Counted from the first letter of the stretch, positions 1 through 9,005 are shown. The stretch: 64,000 nucleotides of DNA from Comamonadaceae bacterium (GCA_947447975.1 CANFLU010000005.1:1-64000); one strand, 5' to 3'. Numbers and translations are program-made. The notes: generated from the sequence alone by a model not told the origin.

Positions 1-83
1 ATCAAATCCTCTGGCTTTTTGTAATCAGCCAGCAAACTGTCGATTAGATCTTTGGGTACTGCTTTCTTTGTATTTACGGTCAT
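1..83 (-). CDS. IS256-family transposase, N-terminal fragment (runs off window)
   Basis: Only the first 27 codons are visible. They begin MTVNTKKAVPK and continue through a LIDSLLADYKKPEDL segment, which is the characteristic N-terminus of IS256-family (DDE) transposases. An AGGAG motif lies just upstream of the ATG at 83. The gene continues beyond position 1, so completeness of the catalytic domain cannot be judged. Confidence 0.8.
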   Translation of the reverse strand, partial: MTVNTKKAVPKDLIDSLLADYKKPEDL

Positions 84-149
84 ATCCACTCCTGGAAGTT
101 CGACGGTTACCCGCCATTAGACCGTTTACACAAAATTCAGTACACCCCC
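1..149 (-). mobile_element. End of an IS256-family insertion sequence
   Basis: The window starts inside an insertion sequence. Read on the minus strand, a G-rich tip near 149 is followed by a run resembling IS256-type ends (GTGTACTGAATTTTGTG, within 126-146), an AGGAG ribosome site and a transposase start at 83. The element interrupts the FkbM gene: the last residues of that ORF are encoded by the IS tip. The other end and any target duplication lie outside the window, so the exact junction is inferred from where the FkbM reading frame turns into IS sequence. Confidence 0.75.
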
Positions 150-818
150 AATTTTTTCGATCAACACTATCGGCTTACATTTTTCCAATGTCGATTTGGC
201 TCCCTCCAATGCATCCATCTCCATCCCTTCAATATCAATCTTAATCAGATCCAAGCGTCTTAGATTCAATTCATCAATGGTCACCATTCTTGTGATTTGC
301 AAATTTTCATAATCAATGGTTTGCCCAATGAATTCATTATTAGGCGACTGCCTAATCTCTAGGCTGCCAAAACTAGAAGGCGAGAAATAATTCGGCACCG
401 GCACACCAATTTCTCCGCTTGATGCACCAACCGCCGCCCAAAGCGCCCGCGCATTAAAGCAGTTATTCATGATGATGTTCCCTGCCAGAGCATAGTAAAC
501 ACGCTCTTGTGCCTCGATGGCGATTACTTCGCCCCATTCATACATTAATTTAGCCCACTCAACGGTATGGACCCCTATGTTTGCACCACAATCAATCGCA
601 ACTACTCCGGCCCCAAACATCGTCTTTCTAAGCTCCAAAATTTGCAATGCCAAATCAACTTCTTCAGAATCGAATGAGGAGTTATTCAATAACTGGAATC
701 CAACACCATATCCCTTTTTTTCGTTTATTAAACGATAATCATGTCGATTAACTAACATAGTCCCGTGATTAGTAGAAACCACAACAAAGGCCACTGGACG
801 TTTCTTTGAAATAATCAT
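126..818 (-). CDS. FkbM family methyltransferase, 3' end truncated by IS
   Basis: SAM-dependent O-methyltransferase of the FkbM family, which usually acts on sugars or polyketides. Motif I is visible as VVAIDCGANIGVHTVE. The FkbM signature LIKIDIEGMEMDALEGA is near the C-terminus, followed by the PIVLIE strand. The chosen ATG at 818 overlaps the stop of the upstream TPR gene as ATGA, so translation is probably coupled; a longer in-frame start at 869 would lie inside that gene. The last few codons (GGVLNFV) come from the tip of the adjacent IS256-like element. The native C-terminus is therefore lost and activity is uncertain. Base composition is AT-rich like its two upstream neighbours. It probably modified a glycan in the pseudaminic acid/glycosyltransferase island. 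Confidence 0.85.
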   Translation of the reverse strand: MIISKKRPVAFVVVSTNHGTMLVNRHDYRLINEKKGYGVGFQLLNNSSFDSEEVDLALQILELRKTMFGAGVVAIDCGANIGVHTVEWAKLMYEWGEVIAIEAQERVYYALAGNIIMNNCFNARALWAAVGASSGEIGVPVPNYFSPSSFGSLEIRQSPNNEFIGQTIDYENLQITRMVTIDELNLRRLDLIKIDIEGMEMDALEGAKSTLEKCKPIVLIEKIGGVLNFV

Positions 819-2473
819 GTTATTCTCGTATTGAGATCTAGACCTATCCTTAACATTACTGACTCCCAATCATCTTCGTTGTCTTGCCGATATAGCTTCA
901 TGGTCGGATACCACGGACTATCAGTTCTCGAAAGCATCCAGCGCCAATCTGGTGTGTGTGGTAACAAAACCCATGTATTTAATCCGAGTGCTCCCGCCAA
1001 GTGTGCGATACTGGTATCGACAGTTATTACCAAATCTAATGTAGAAGCCAGGGCAGCAGTATCTGCAAAGTCTCTTAGATCTTCAGTAAAATAATTTATT
1101 TCAATATTCTTATTTAAATAATATTTATCAGTTTCTCGAATTTCTCGCTGAAGACTGACATACTCAAATCCAACCGGTAAATATTTAGATAACTCAACCA
1201 GCGGGATACTGCGACGTTTATCCCCTTTATGCGTCGCGCTACCCGACCAACACAATCCGATCCTTGGCCGAGTTTTCGCTCCTAATTTCTTATCCCAATT
1301 CCGTATCTTTTCCTCGTCAGCACGTAAATACGGAATTGAGCAAGGCACTGAATCGAAATCGGTACCAAAGCCAATTGGCAGACTCATGGATGGACAATAG
1401 TAATGAAACTTTGGAATTTGCTCACCCACTTTAATGAGATGGTCGACGCCATCCAGCGTAGCGAAAAGTGGATGTAACGCTTCCTCAACTTCATAAACTA
1501 CAGTTGCACCCATTTTTTTGGCCAGTGTGGCGTATCGGCAAAATTGAATTGAATCTCCATAACCTTGTTCGTTAAAAATAAAAATAGTCTTGCCCTCTAG
1601 AGAATCATCGCCCAACCAAATTGGTTGATGAAAATTTCGCTTGATCGGTGCAAAGTGTATGGTATCCCATCGATAATGATAATCTCTAAACCCTTGTTTT
1701 ATATGACCCATTAATAAAAGCGTCAAAGCTCGGTTCCAATAGGCATCGTAATAATCAGGCTGCAAGGAAATTGCAAGATCAACGCTTTTGAGTGACTCTT
1801 CCATTCGATGAAGATATTTTAATTGTATGCTGCTATTTGCATACGCAAGTGCATTTTTAGAATCTATAGCAATTGCATTTTCAAAACATTCTAATGAATT
1901 TCTAAATGATCCATTCTCATGGTAAATTTTACCTAGGTTGATATATGCTTCATAGTATTTTGGGTTGTAAAAGATCGCCGTGATAAAACATTCAATTGCC
2001 TCTTCACTCCGCTTCATTTCGATTAAAGCGTTTCCGCATCCAAAATATGCTGCTGCATGTTTATGATTTATATTTTTTGCACTGGTATAACTTTCTAATG
2101 CCGAATCAAACTGCTTTAATTCTATTAGAGCACTACCCCGATCACACAACGCATCCAAATGGGCAGGATTTAAATTCAATGCTCTATTAAAACACTCGAT
2201 CCCCGCATCCCAAGAACCAAACTTACACATCACAACACCCATGATGTAAAAGGAATGCGGATCATTCGGATTAAGCTCAACCGCTTTAGAAAGCGAATCA
2301 ATGGATTCCGACCAATACCCAAGTTGTGAATTGACCCACCCGAGCAGCTGCAACGGACCCACTCGATTAGGATAATCCATTACAATTTTTTCGTATGCAG
2401 CTTTCGCTGCCGAGAATAGTCCCGCCACTTGCAGCTCTCGCGCCTCCCGAAACGTAGTCTCAAAATCTTGCAT
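815..2473 (-). CDS. TPR protein fused to a GT9/GT41-like glycosyltransferase domain
   Basis: 552 aa. Roughly residues 10-260 are tandem tetratricopeptide repeats (recurring A-x-Y-x-x-x-G-x-x-L and P-x-x-x-x-A-x patterns). Residues from about 285 onward form a glycosyltransferase-like domain with FNEQGYGDSIQFCRY, a RIGLCWSGSATHKGD segment, and a conserved ITVDTSIAHLAGALG nucleotide-sugar-binding motif. Such TPR-glycosyltransferase fusions are common in Burkholderiales glycan and flagellin-modification loci. Placed after the pse genes, it is a candidate transferase or carrier of the nonulosonate, but the acceptor is unknown. The 241 bp upstream (2474-2714) are very AT-rich and hold no gene. Confidence 0.8.
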   Translation of the reverse strand: MQDFETTFREARELQVAGLFSAAKAAYEKIVMDYPNRVGPLQLLGWVNSQLGYWSESIDSLSKAVELNPNDPHSFYIMGVVMCKFGSWDAGIECFNRALNLNPAHLDALCDRGSALIELKQFDSALESYTSAKNINHKHAAAYFGCGNALIEMKRSEEAIECFITAIFYNPKYYEAYINLGKIYHENGSFRNSLECFENAIAIDSKNALAYANSSIQLKYLHRMEESLKSVDLAISLQPDYYDAYWNRALTLLLMGHIKQGFRDYHYRWDTIHFAPIKRNFHQPIWLGDDSLEGKTIFIFNEQGYGDSIQFCRYATLAKKMGATVVYEVEEALHPLFATLDGVDHLIKVGEQIPKFHYYCPSMSLPIGFGTDFDSVPCSIPYLRADEEKIRNWDKKLGAKTRPRIGLCWSGSATHKGDKRRSIPLVELSKYLPVGFEYVSLQREIRETDKYYLNKNIEINYFTEDLRDFADTAALASTLDLVITVDTSIAHLAGALGLNTWVLLPHTPDWRWMLSRTDSPWYPTMKLYRQDNEDDWESVMLRIGLDLNTRIT

Positions 2474-2714
2474 GAGAGTGTCTTTTTTTTCTGAATTTAA
2501 AATGAATTACAAATTCAATATGCTTAGTGTTTAATGATAAATTAATACATAAATTTCAAATTATCGATTGGTCCATTTCTATTGCAGAATCTTCATCGAC
2601 TGAATATAAAAATATTAAAACAAATTACATACTTACACTGAATAGCCTATAGGTATATAAAAGAATCTGATGGAAATTCTTTGAAATTGCTCCAATTTCA
2701 ATTTATTAATATTT

Positions 2715-3656
2715 TCATTTGAATATTTTTTCAATATCTGTCGGGGTCAATGTAATTTCCTTTTTTTGAATACTTACAAGGATATACTCGGCAGAACTTT
2801 TGACAAATTTTTCCATCGCTTCCGGAAATTCGCAAGATAGATAGTTAAAGTAATAAGGAAACGCGCCACCAGAAATCCATTCAATTGATTTTTTATAGAA
2901 AATCAACTCATCAGGCGATTTCGTATATTTCATTTGTTCTTTAAAGAACTCGCAAAAAAATATGAACTCTTCAAACCTAGATTTAGGCGAGTTATAGTCT
3001 ATGTCGAAATATATTTGTTTTGGACCTGCTTGATTGAGCTTATAGGATACCTCTATCGGTAAATAACGACCGCCGTACTTTGCTGAAAGTACCGCTGCCA
3101 AACAGACCTGTGGGTATTGGTTACGTGGATCTTCTAAATACGACTCAATTCTATTCCACTCTATCTGCGCAAGCTTTGTGTTGAAAACGATTCCAGATAA
3201 ATAATTACTCATTTCTCGAATTGTATTTCCATCGATAATGCTTTTTTCTGCAATCTTCATACCTCGATAAATTCGCCCATCAAGATAAAACAATGTAGAA
3301 ACAAAACCGCAATCCATTTCTTCAAGTTCCTGCTGCAGCTTATCAATATTTTCTCTGCTTATTGGATCTTCGTCAGAAACTATGACTGTATATTTGCTTT
3401 TCGACTCAAACAACACCTTCTTTAAATTAGCCGTAAAGCCATAATTCTTATCTGACTGTATTATTTTAATATTGTCACACACTCGCTTGTTTCTGAATTC
3501 CAAAAGAGCATCGTAAGTTTCGTCTTGCGAACCATTATCTGAAATAATAAACTCTAAGCTTACATCGTTCAGGACATCGGATTCATACATTTTTTCTAAC
3601 GATTCAATTATAATATCTTTTCTATTATAAGTAGGTATTGCAATTGTTAATTTCAT
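2715..3656 (-). CDS. GT2-family glycosyltransferase
   Basis: 313 aa GT-A fold glycosyltransferase. The N-terminus MKLTIAIPTYNRKDII is the classic GT2 opening; ISDNGSQDETY and VIVSDEDPIS supply the nucleotide-binding and metal (DxD-like, here SDED) positions. No membrane segment is evident, so it should be cytosolic. It lies directly after pseI (90 bp gap) and before the TPR-glycosyltransferase, and its DNA is markedly more AT-rich than the pse genes. That suggests the tail of the island was assembled separately. Substrate not determinable. Confidence 0.8.
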   Translation of the reverse strand: MKLTIAIPTYNRKDIIIESLEKMYESDVLNDVSLEFIISDNGSQDETYDALLEFRNKRVCDNIKIIQSDKNYGFTANLKKVLFESKSKYTVIVSDEDPISRENIDKLQQELEEMDCGFVSTLFYLDGRIYRGMKIAEKSIIDGNTIREMSNYLSGIVFNTKLAQIEWNRIESYLEDPRNQYPQVCLAAVLSAKYGGRYLPIEVSYKLNQAGPKQIYFDIDYNSPKSRFEEFIFFCEFFKEQMKYTKSPDELIFYKKSIEWISGGAFPYYFNYLSCEFPEAMEKFVKSSAEYILVSIQKKEITLTPTDIEKIFK

Positions 3657-3746
3657 ATTTTATATAATCAATTTATTTCCATTTGAAATTAAATTTTGCC
3701 ATTCTCTTTTCTTTGTGATCTAGATTTTAAAAATTCGCTGCAAGCA

Positions 3747-4808
3747 TTATTCTTTTTTAAATACATCCCATGTAATTGGTGTTCCCCAAAATACATCTTG
3801 TCCGAGACGCTTGCCAATTATTGCCTCTAAATGTTTGGGCGGCAGTCCAAAACCAGGACGTACGCTTCGGACGGCATCCTCTGTTATAACATCATCCGCT
3901 TTCATGTCCTGCACAAAATACAACGAACGTCTAAATTGTGCATTTCCTTGCTCACTGGATTTGCGACCATAATTCACCCCTCCCACTGCGGACCAGGCAG
4001 ACTTTATATCAGTGCATAATGCAAGCAATTCGGAAGGCTCAAGCGAAAAGCTATCATCCGGTCCACCTCCACTTCGATCCAAGGTGACATGTTTTTCAAT
4101 AATGGTGGCTCCCATGGCTATACTCGTAATTGCCGTGGCGTTATTGAGGGTATGGTCGGACAGGCCGGTAATCGTTCCAAAACGCTGAATCATGTCAGGA
4201 ATAGTCCGCAAATTGTAATCCGACGCAGGAGCTGGATAGCCGCTAACGCAGTGAAGTATTGCTATTTCTGAACACCCACCCTCTCGCGCTGAATCAATGG
4301 CTTCTTGTATCTCATCGGCATCGGCCATCCCAGTCGAAATAATCATGGGCTTTCCAGTGCTGGCGACGTATTTAATTAGCGATAAATCTACAGCCTCAAA
4401 GGACGCAATCTTGTAGGCAGGAGCGTTCAGATCTTCCAATAAATCAACAGCCGTTTTATCAAATGGCGAACTGAATATAGTTATATCATGCTTGCGAGCA
4501 TATTCGAACAATGGCGCATGCCATTCCCACGGCATATGTGCTTGTTTATAGAGATCAAAAAGGGTTCTTCCATCCCACAGTCCGCCACGTATTATAAATT
4601 CTTCGGAGGCGCAGTCTAGTGTGATGGTGTCAGGGCGATAAGTTTGAATCTTGACAGCATCAGCACCCGCTAATTTACATTCTTTGATTATTTTATAAGC
4701 GTTCTCGATATTTCCATTGTGATTTGCTGACATTTCTGCAATCATATAGGGTGGATCGTCCGCCGATATACGACGCCCTGCAATATGTATTTGTTTTTTG
4801 CTTGTCAT
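3747..4808 (-). CDS. pseI: Pseudaminic acid synthase PseI
   Basis: 353 aa NeuB-family synthase that condenses phosphoenolpyruvate with 2,4-diacetamido-2,4,6-trideoxy-L-altrose to give pseudaminic acid. The N-terminal TIM-barrel shows YMIAEMSANHNGN, DAVKIQTYRPDTITLD and the ALVGLSDHT-like GLSDHTLNN motif. The C-terminal part (about residues 285-350, with RRSLYFVQDMKADDVIT and RPGFGLPPKHL) is the SAF/antifreeze-like domain. The IQTYRPDTITLD signature favours PseI over NeuB or LegI. It follows pseH by 9 bp in the pse operon. The opening MTSKKQIHIAGRRIS matches the family. Confidence 0.92.
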   Translation of the reverse strand: MTSKKQIHIAGRRISADDPPYMIAEMSANHNGNIENAYKIIKECKLAGADAVKIQTYRPDTITLDCASEEFIIRGGLWDGRTLFDLYKQAHMPWEWHAPLFEYARKHDITIFSSPFDKTAVDLLEDLNAPAYKIASFEAVDLSLIKYVASTGKPMIISTGMADADEIQEAIDSAREGGCSEIAILHCVSGYPAPASDYNLRTIPDMIQRFGTITGLSDHTLNNATAITSIAMGATIIEKHVTLDRSGGGPDDSFSLEPSELLALCTDIKSAWSAVGGVNYGRKSSEQGNAQFRRSLYFVQDMKADDVITEDAVRSVRPGFGLPPKHLEAIIGKRLGQDVFWGTPITWDVFKKE

Positions 4809-4817
4809 AGATAATTT

Positions 4818-5345
4818 TTATTTGTGATTATGCGGCAGCCAGTCATGACTCAGGATAGTGAAGGCTATGATTTGATGATTTATTTTGCCATCAAAGTATG
4901 TCTCGGCTTTATTTTTTACCTGTTTAAATCCGAGTGCAAGATGCATTTTTATGGATCTCTCGTTATGACTAAGCGCTTGACCATTTATTTTTTGCAAACC
5001 CATTTTTTCAAATCCATGCCTTAACGCTGCATAGCCAAGCTGTCGTCCCATCCCGACGGGCGCATGAGGTGCGGCATAAAACCCCCAATCTGCATCCGCG
5101 GTATTTTCATGTTGAATGATTTTCACAAACCCAAAAGGTTTCCGCTGATACTCAAAAATGAGCAGGTGGTGGTTGGAATTGAGAATGCTCTTTTCATACC
5201 AGCTTTCATGTTCTGCAGCGCTGATTTCATGTTGAGAATACATATAACTGCGCACACTAATATGATTGCGCCACTCTAATACCAGTGGCAAATCACTTCG
5301 GGCCATAGGTCGCACCTGATTTTCTAAGCTTTGAGTATTAGACAT
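4818..5345 (-). CDS. pseH: PseH: UDP-4-amino-4,6-dideoxy-N-acetyl-beta-L-altrosamine N-acetyltransferase
   Basis: 175 aa GNAT-fold acetyltransferase that adds the N4 acetyl group to the UDP-linked altrosamine intermediate using acetyl-CoA. Visible features are RPMARSDLPLVLEWRN (typical PseH opening), HESWYEKSI, and the acetyl-CoA loop region around APVGMGRQLGYAALRHGF. Length is normal for the family. The ATG at 5345 overlaps the end of pseG by 8 nt, and pseI follows 9 nt after its stop. Confidence 0.88.
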   Translation of the reverse strand: MSNTQSLENQVRPMARSDLPLVLEWRNHISVRSYMYSQHEISAAEHESWYEKSILNSNHHLLIFEYQRKPFGFVKIIQHENTADADWGFYAAPHAPVGMGRQLGYAALRHGFEKMGLQKINGQALSHNERSIKMHLALGFKQVKNKAETYFDGKINHQIIAFTILSHDWLPHNHK

Positions 5346-6435
5346 TGTTCAGGCCCATGGCATCGAGTACCCTTTTCGCGCCCTGGCCATCCGTAGTAGC
5401 ACTTGCGCTAGTGCTCATGGCTGAAAGCTTCCCTGTAGTCAGTAGTTTCTTGAAGACCAAAGGTAATTTTGCGCCAATATCGCTCACCCGCCCAAGCAAA
5501 TGCGCTGCTCCCGCCGCTTCTAATGCTTTAGCGCCAGGTTCTTGATTTTGAGCAAGGACAATTAATATTGTCGGTAGTCCCATGCAACAACGCTCCCATG
5601 AAGTGCTGCCAGCCGCGCCAATGGCCAAATCACTGCTGCCCATACGAGCGGCCATATCCTCCACATTGACAAGCACCTCCGTAGGCCATGGCATATTTTT
5701 CGCTATTTCACGGACATGGTTTGTCCATTGCGCTTTCAACCCCATGACCACCGTAATACGACACTCTGCCGGCAAACAACATCTCTTGAGCGCTTGAAGA
5801 ACATCGCAAGTTGCATTTGGTGCATCGACTCCCCCCATGGAAATTAGCAAGTGCTGGACCGGCTGACTTTGTTGGCGTCGATGCAAACTCCACTCCCGGA
5901 GTTCAGAAAATTCTGAGCGAATGAGCGCAAAGTGTGGACCGGTAAGCACTGTGCAGTACTTGGCCACCAGTGGTCGGTAATCATCTGCAGATCGACCCAA
6001 ATTTTGATCGAGAAGTAGATGGCAGAAGTGCTTGCGGTCCGCCAGGTCATCTATAACCATGATTTTGCAATCATCCATACGGATCGCTTCTTCCCACCGC
6101 CCATCAATACCATAGTGGTCCACAATTAACCAATCGGGCCGAAGCTTCTCCATGACTGCAAGGCTCTGACGGGCATCAATTTCCCACGCATAGTCCTGCG
6201 CTTTGGGAACGGTGTGGTCACTGCCTGAACGATCCTCCGTTCCAGTTGAAATGACAGTAGCAGCATGGCCGCGATATCGAATAACATCCAGCAAATGCCC
6301 AGGGTACTCGCGACAAAGAAAGTGACAGTTTGCGCCCTTAGCCTTAAGGGCATCTGCCAAGGTAAGGCAGCGAAAGACATGCCCACTGCCAATCGTGAAA
6401 GAAGCATCAGTACGAAAAGCAACAGTAATAGTCAT
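5338..6435 (-). CDS. pseG: PseG: UDP-2,4-diacetamido-2,4,6-trideoxy-beta-L-altropyranose hydrolase
   Basis: 365 aa. Hydrolyses the UDP-sugar product of PseH to release the free 2,4-diacetamido-altrose used by PseI. It has the family start VAFRTDASFTIGSGHVFRC (Gly-rich loop with the catalytic-type GHVxR motif), VIDDLADR in the middle, and a GT28-like C-terminal half with LLISMGGVDAPN and IGAAGSTSWERCCMGLPTI. It begins 5 bp after the HisF-like gene and overlaps pseH by 8 nt. Confidence 0.92.
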   Translation of the reverse strand: MTITVAFRTDASFTIGSGHVFRCLTLADALKAKGANCHFLCREYPGHLLDVIRYRGHAATVISTGTEDRSGSDHTVPKAQDYAWEIDARQSLAVMEKLRPDWLIVDHYGIDGRWEEAIRMDDCKIMVIDDLADRKHFCHLLLDQNLGRSADDYRPLVAKYCTVLTGPHFALIRSEFSELREWSLHRRQQSQPVQHLLISMGGVDAPNATCDVLQALKRCCLPAECRITVVMGLKAQWTNHVREIAKNMPWPTEVLVNVEDMAARMGSSDLAIGAAGSTSWERCCMGLPTILIVLAQNQEPGAKALEAAGAAHLLGRVSDIGAKLPLVFKKLLTTGKLSAMSTSASATTDGQGAKRVLDAMGLNNV

Positions 6436-6440
6436 TAGGA

Positions 6441-7217
6441 TTAAGGCATGGCCAAAAAAGTCCTTCTAACGGGAACACCGGCTTCGGCAAGCGCATTTTT
6501 AGCACCGGCTGGTGTTTGCTCCGTGAAATGGAACATACTCGCTGCGGCCACCGCTGACGCTCCAGCCTGCGTAACTGCTTCGACCATGTGCTGGTAATTT
6601 CCAGCACCGCCGGAAGCTATGACTGGTATGCTGACCGTCGATACAACGGCTTCAACGAGAGCCAGATCGTAACCTTGTAAGGTGCCGTCTCGTTCGATGG
6701 AGGTAACTAGTATCTCACCTGCTCCGCGGCTTTCGAGCTCCCGCGCCCAATCACAAACGTTACGCTCCGTAGACCTTTCCCCTGCATGACTAAAACATGT
6801 CCAACCACCTTCATGGTTTGAACGAACATCTATGCTCGCAACTACGCACTGCGCGCCGTGGCGCATGGCTATTTCAGTGATGAGCTCAGGGCGGCTATAC
6901 GATGCAGTGTTCACGCATACTTTATCGGCTCCCGCACGTAAAAGCTTTTGGACCTGATCGATTCGCGTAATGCCGCCGCCTACAGTAAGTGGAACAAAAC
7001 AATCCTGTCCAAATTCGCCGATGGATTCAAAATCCGGGTCATTCGCCGTGCTGTGCGCAGCGATATCAAGCAACACTAGCTCGTCCACCTCCCGCTGGTT
7101 ATAAACTTTTACCGCTGGCAAAACTGGGCCGACCCGCCGCCAACTATCAAAAGCCACTCCTTTTACCAACCCAAACTCTTTCCAGAGTAAAGTGGGAATT
7201 ACTCTCACTTTCAGCAT
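6441..7217 (-). CDS. HisF-like synthase subunit for sugar amidation (WbuZ type)
   Basis: 258 aa TIM-barrel protein of the HisF family. In histidine biosynthesis HisF makes imidazole glycerol phosphate. Here it sits between pseG and a HisH-like glutaminase next to an N-acetyl sugar amidotransferase, the arrangement known from WbuXYZ and WbpG/HisH2/HisF2, where it helps deliver ammonia. The N-terminal catalytic Asp of true HisF (IPCLDV context) is absent: the sequence reads RVIPTLLWKEFGLVKG. The second conserved Asp (VVASIDVR) is kept. This supports a role other than IGP synthesis. It overlaps the hisH-like gene by 7 nt. Confidence 0.85.
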   Translation of the reverse strand: MLKVRVIPTLLWKEFGLVKGVAFDSWRRVGPVLPAVKVYNQREVDELVLLDIAAHSTANDPDFESIGEFGQDCFVPLTVGGGITRIDQVQKLLRAGADKVCVNTASYSRPELITEIAMRHGAQCVVASIDVRSNHEGGWTCFSHAGERSTERNVCDWARELESRGAGEILVTSIERDGTLQGYDLALVEAVVSTVSIPVIASGGAGNYQHMVEAVTQAGASAVAAASMFHFTEQTPAGAKNALAEAGVPVRRTFLAMP

Positions 7218-7855
7218 GTCGCACCTTCGATGAAATTTCGAAGCAATCGGAGTCCTGCGCGTGAACTTTTCTCAGGATGAAACTGCGTCCCCCAAACATT
7301 ACCGCGTCGCACTGCGGCCACCACAGGAATACCGTATTCGGTACGCGCCAGCACGTCCTCCTCTAGCTCTGGTACAAAGGTAAAGCTATGCACGAAATAG
7401 AAATCAGTGTCATGCGGGATACCCTTAAACAATCCATCTTGCGAGGTTAGGGGAGAAACCGAATTCCACCCTACATGTGGCACACGTAGGACGCAGCCTA
7501 AACTTCTGAGGCTTTCCACTTTTCCGGGGATCAGCCCCAGGCCAAGATTTTTTTCTTCTGCATCCGTACTACCGCCCTCCATACTACTAGATGCCAGCAG
7601 TTGCATACCAACACAAATGCCAAGCAAAGGCTTACCGGCATCTCTGACTTCACCATCTAGCGCTACTTGCCAACCACCCTTTTCTAGTAGGCTTGCACAA
7701 TCGGAAAAATTGCCCACGCCGGGCAAAATTATGCGATCCATGGACCCAAGCTCCGTCGGACGGGTTATCAGCGTTGGTACGACCCGTAATTGCTCCAAAG
7801 CGCTCATCACTGAGCCCAGGTTTCCAACGCCGTAATCGATAACACCGACCCTCAT
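7211..7855 (-). CDS. HisH-like glutamine amidotransferase for sugar amidation (WbuY type)
   Basis: 214 aa class I glutaminase that would hydrolyse glutamine and pass ammonia through the HisF-like partner. The catalytic Cys is in LLGICVGMQLLA and the His-Glu pair in GTQFHPEKSSRAG. The N-terminus MRVGVIDYGVGNLGS is typical of HisH. The ATG overlaps the stop of the sugar amidotransferase (ATGA), and the gene overlaps the hisF-like gene. Context makes it a second-copy HisH devoted to amidino-sugar synthesis, not histidine. Confidence 0.87.
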   Translation of the reverse strand: MRVGVIDYGVGNLGSVMSALEQLRVVPTLITRPTELGSMDRIILPGVGNFSDCASLLEKGGWQVALDGEVRDAGKPLLGICVGMQLLASSSMEGGSTDAEEKNLGLGLIPGKVESLRSLGCVLRVPHVGWNSVSPLTSQDGLFKGIPHDTDFYFVHSFTFVPELEEDVLARTEYGIPVVAAVRRGNVWGTQFHPEKSSRAGLRLLRNFIEGATC

Positions 7856-9003
7856 AAGTTATCGTAATTAATCTTCAAAAGGTTTCCCCTGTGATCTTTA
7901 ATTAATACTCCATTTCCATCGCGCTTGAATATTTTTTTATTGGTAAACTTATCACATAAGACAATAAACTCATCCAGGGATATATCCAGTGGCTTGATAA
8001 TGTCTTCAAGCGACTTGCCAAGATACTCCCAAGGGAATAGACCATCAAGGCGCTTCACCGCATCGAGTCCGTCTTGCCGATTGAGTCGACCACGTCGAAT
8101 GTGAAGGCAGGCGAGGTCTGTCGCGCGACCAAAGCCAAACTTCAAAAATTTGAAGTAATCATGAATGCCAGTTTGATGATTATCCAAATTTTCATAGTTC
8201 ACCATAGAGCCTTCAACCGTCTTTCCGTAGGAAACAAAGCCATTAGCCTGGGCAATCAATGCGTTTGAAAGCCCATCCCACGGCAAGTAATGACCCAAAA
8301 AAAGTCCGGTAACGCCAACACGAGAAAGTTCAGCGTCGCTGGGATAGGTATAAGAAATTAGGTGCTTTTCTTCTATACCCTCCATACCGATCATGTCCGA
8401 AACGCGCATACCTAGCAAACCACCGAATTCCTCCAGCCAACGCCTATTGAGCACGTTATCACCTGCCGCGGCTGCGGGACCGCCGTATTCGTTTTGCGAG
8501 TTCTCTCCCCAGACAATTAAAGGGACATTGAACTGAACCGCGGCACGCACAGGGATAGTAAATATGCCAACATGTTCTGGCCAAGAAATGTCACCTACTT
8601 GCATAAGACCCAGGCGATTTAACTTCGCTCGGATTAAGGGATTGGGTGACATCTCAACATGGTCAACACCCAATTGCTTCAGATTCTCTAAATTCTGGCG
8701 CCCCAAATTCGATAGATCGCATGTCGAAGAGGTTACGCAAAGAGGATTCAAACCCAACTGGAGCATTCGCACCACTTGATAAGTGCTATCTTTGCCACCA
8801 CTTACAGGAACGATGCAATCCCAATTATTGCGACTTCCGACCCGATATCGTTCTAACACCTGCACTAGTTCGTTATGGCGGGCGTTCCAGTCTACGTCTT
8901 TGCGATTTTCATAACTGCGGCACGCGTTACATACGCCCTCTGCATCAAGCTGCAGATCGGGCTTGGTGCTCGGCATGACACAGTGTTTGCAGTAGGTAAG
9001 CAT
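7852..9003 (-). CDS. pseA: N-acetyl sugar amidotransferase (PseA/WbuX/WbpG type)
   Basis: 383 aa ATP-dependent amidotransferase proposed to convert an N-acetyl group of pseudaminic acid to an acetamidino group. The N-terminus carries paired cysteines (CKHCVMP and CNACRSYE, a probable zinc site). It is followed by the PP-loop ATP-pyrophosphatase motif VPVSGGKDSTYQVV. Start chosen at the ATG at 9003 (YCKHCVMPSTKPDL is the standard opening), 3 nt after the methylase stop; a longer in-frame start at 9033 would lie inside the methylase gene. It is coupled by ATGA to the HisH-like gene. The pse context suggests PseA. Confidence 0.88.
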   Translation of the reverse strand: MLTYCKHCVMPSTKPDLQLDAEGVCNACRSYENRKDVDWNARHNELVQVLERYRVGSRNNWDCIVPVSGGKDSTYQVVRMLQLGLNPLCVTSSTCDLSNLGRQNLENLKQLGVDHVEMSPNPLIRAKLNRLGLMQVGDISWPEHVGIFTIPVRAAVQFNVPLIVWGENSQNEYGGPAAAAGDNVLNRRWLEEFGGLLGMRVSDMIGMEGIEEKHLISYTYPSDAELSRVGVTGLFLGHYLPWDGLSNALIAQANGFVSYGKTVEGSMVNYENLDNHQTGIHDYFKFLKFGFGRATDLACLHIRRGRLNRQDGLDAVKRLDGLFPWEYLGKSLEDIIKPLDISLDEFIVLCDKFTNKKIFKRDGNGVLIKDHRGNLLKINYDNL

Positions 9004-9005
9004 AT

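Noticed and set aside
6441-7855. HisH and HisF as part of the histidine operon
   Set aside because: No other his genes are nearby, the HisF first Asp is missing, and they are coupled to a sugar amidotransferase within the pse operon.
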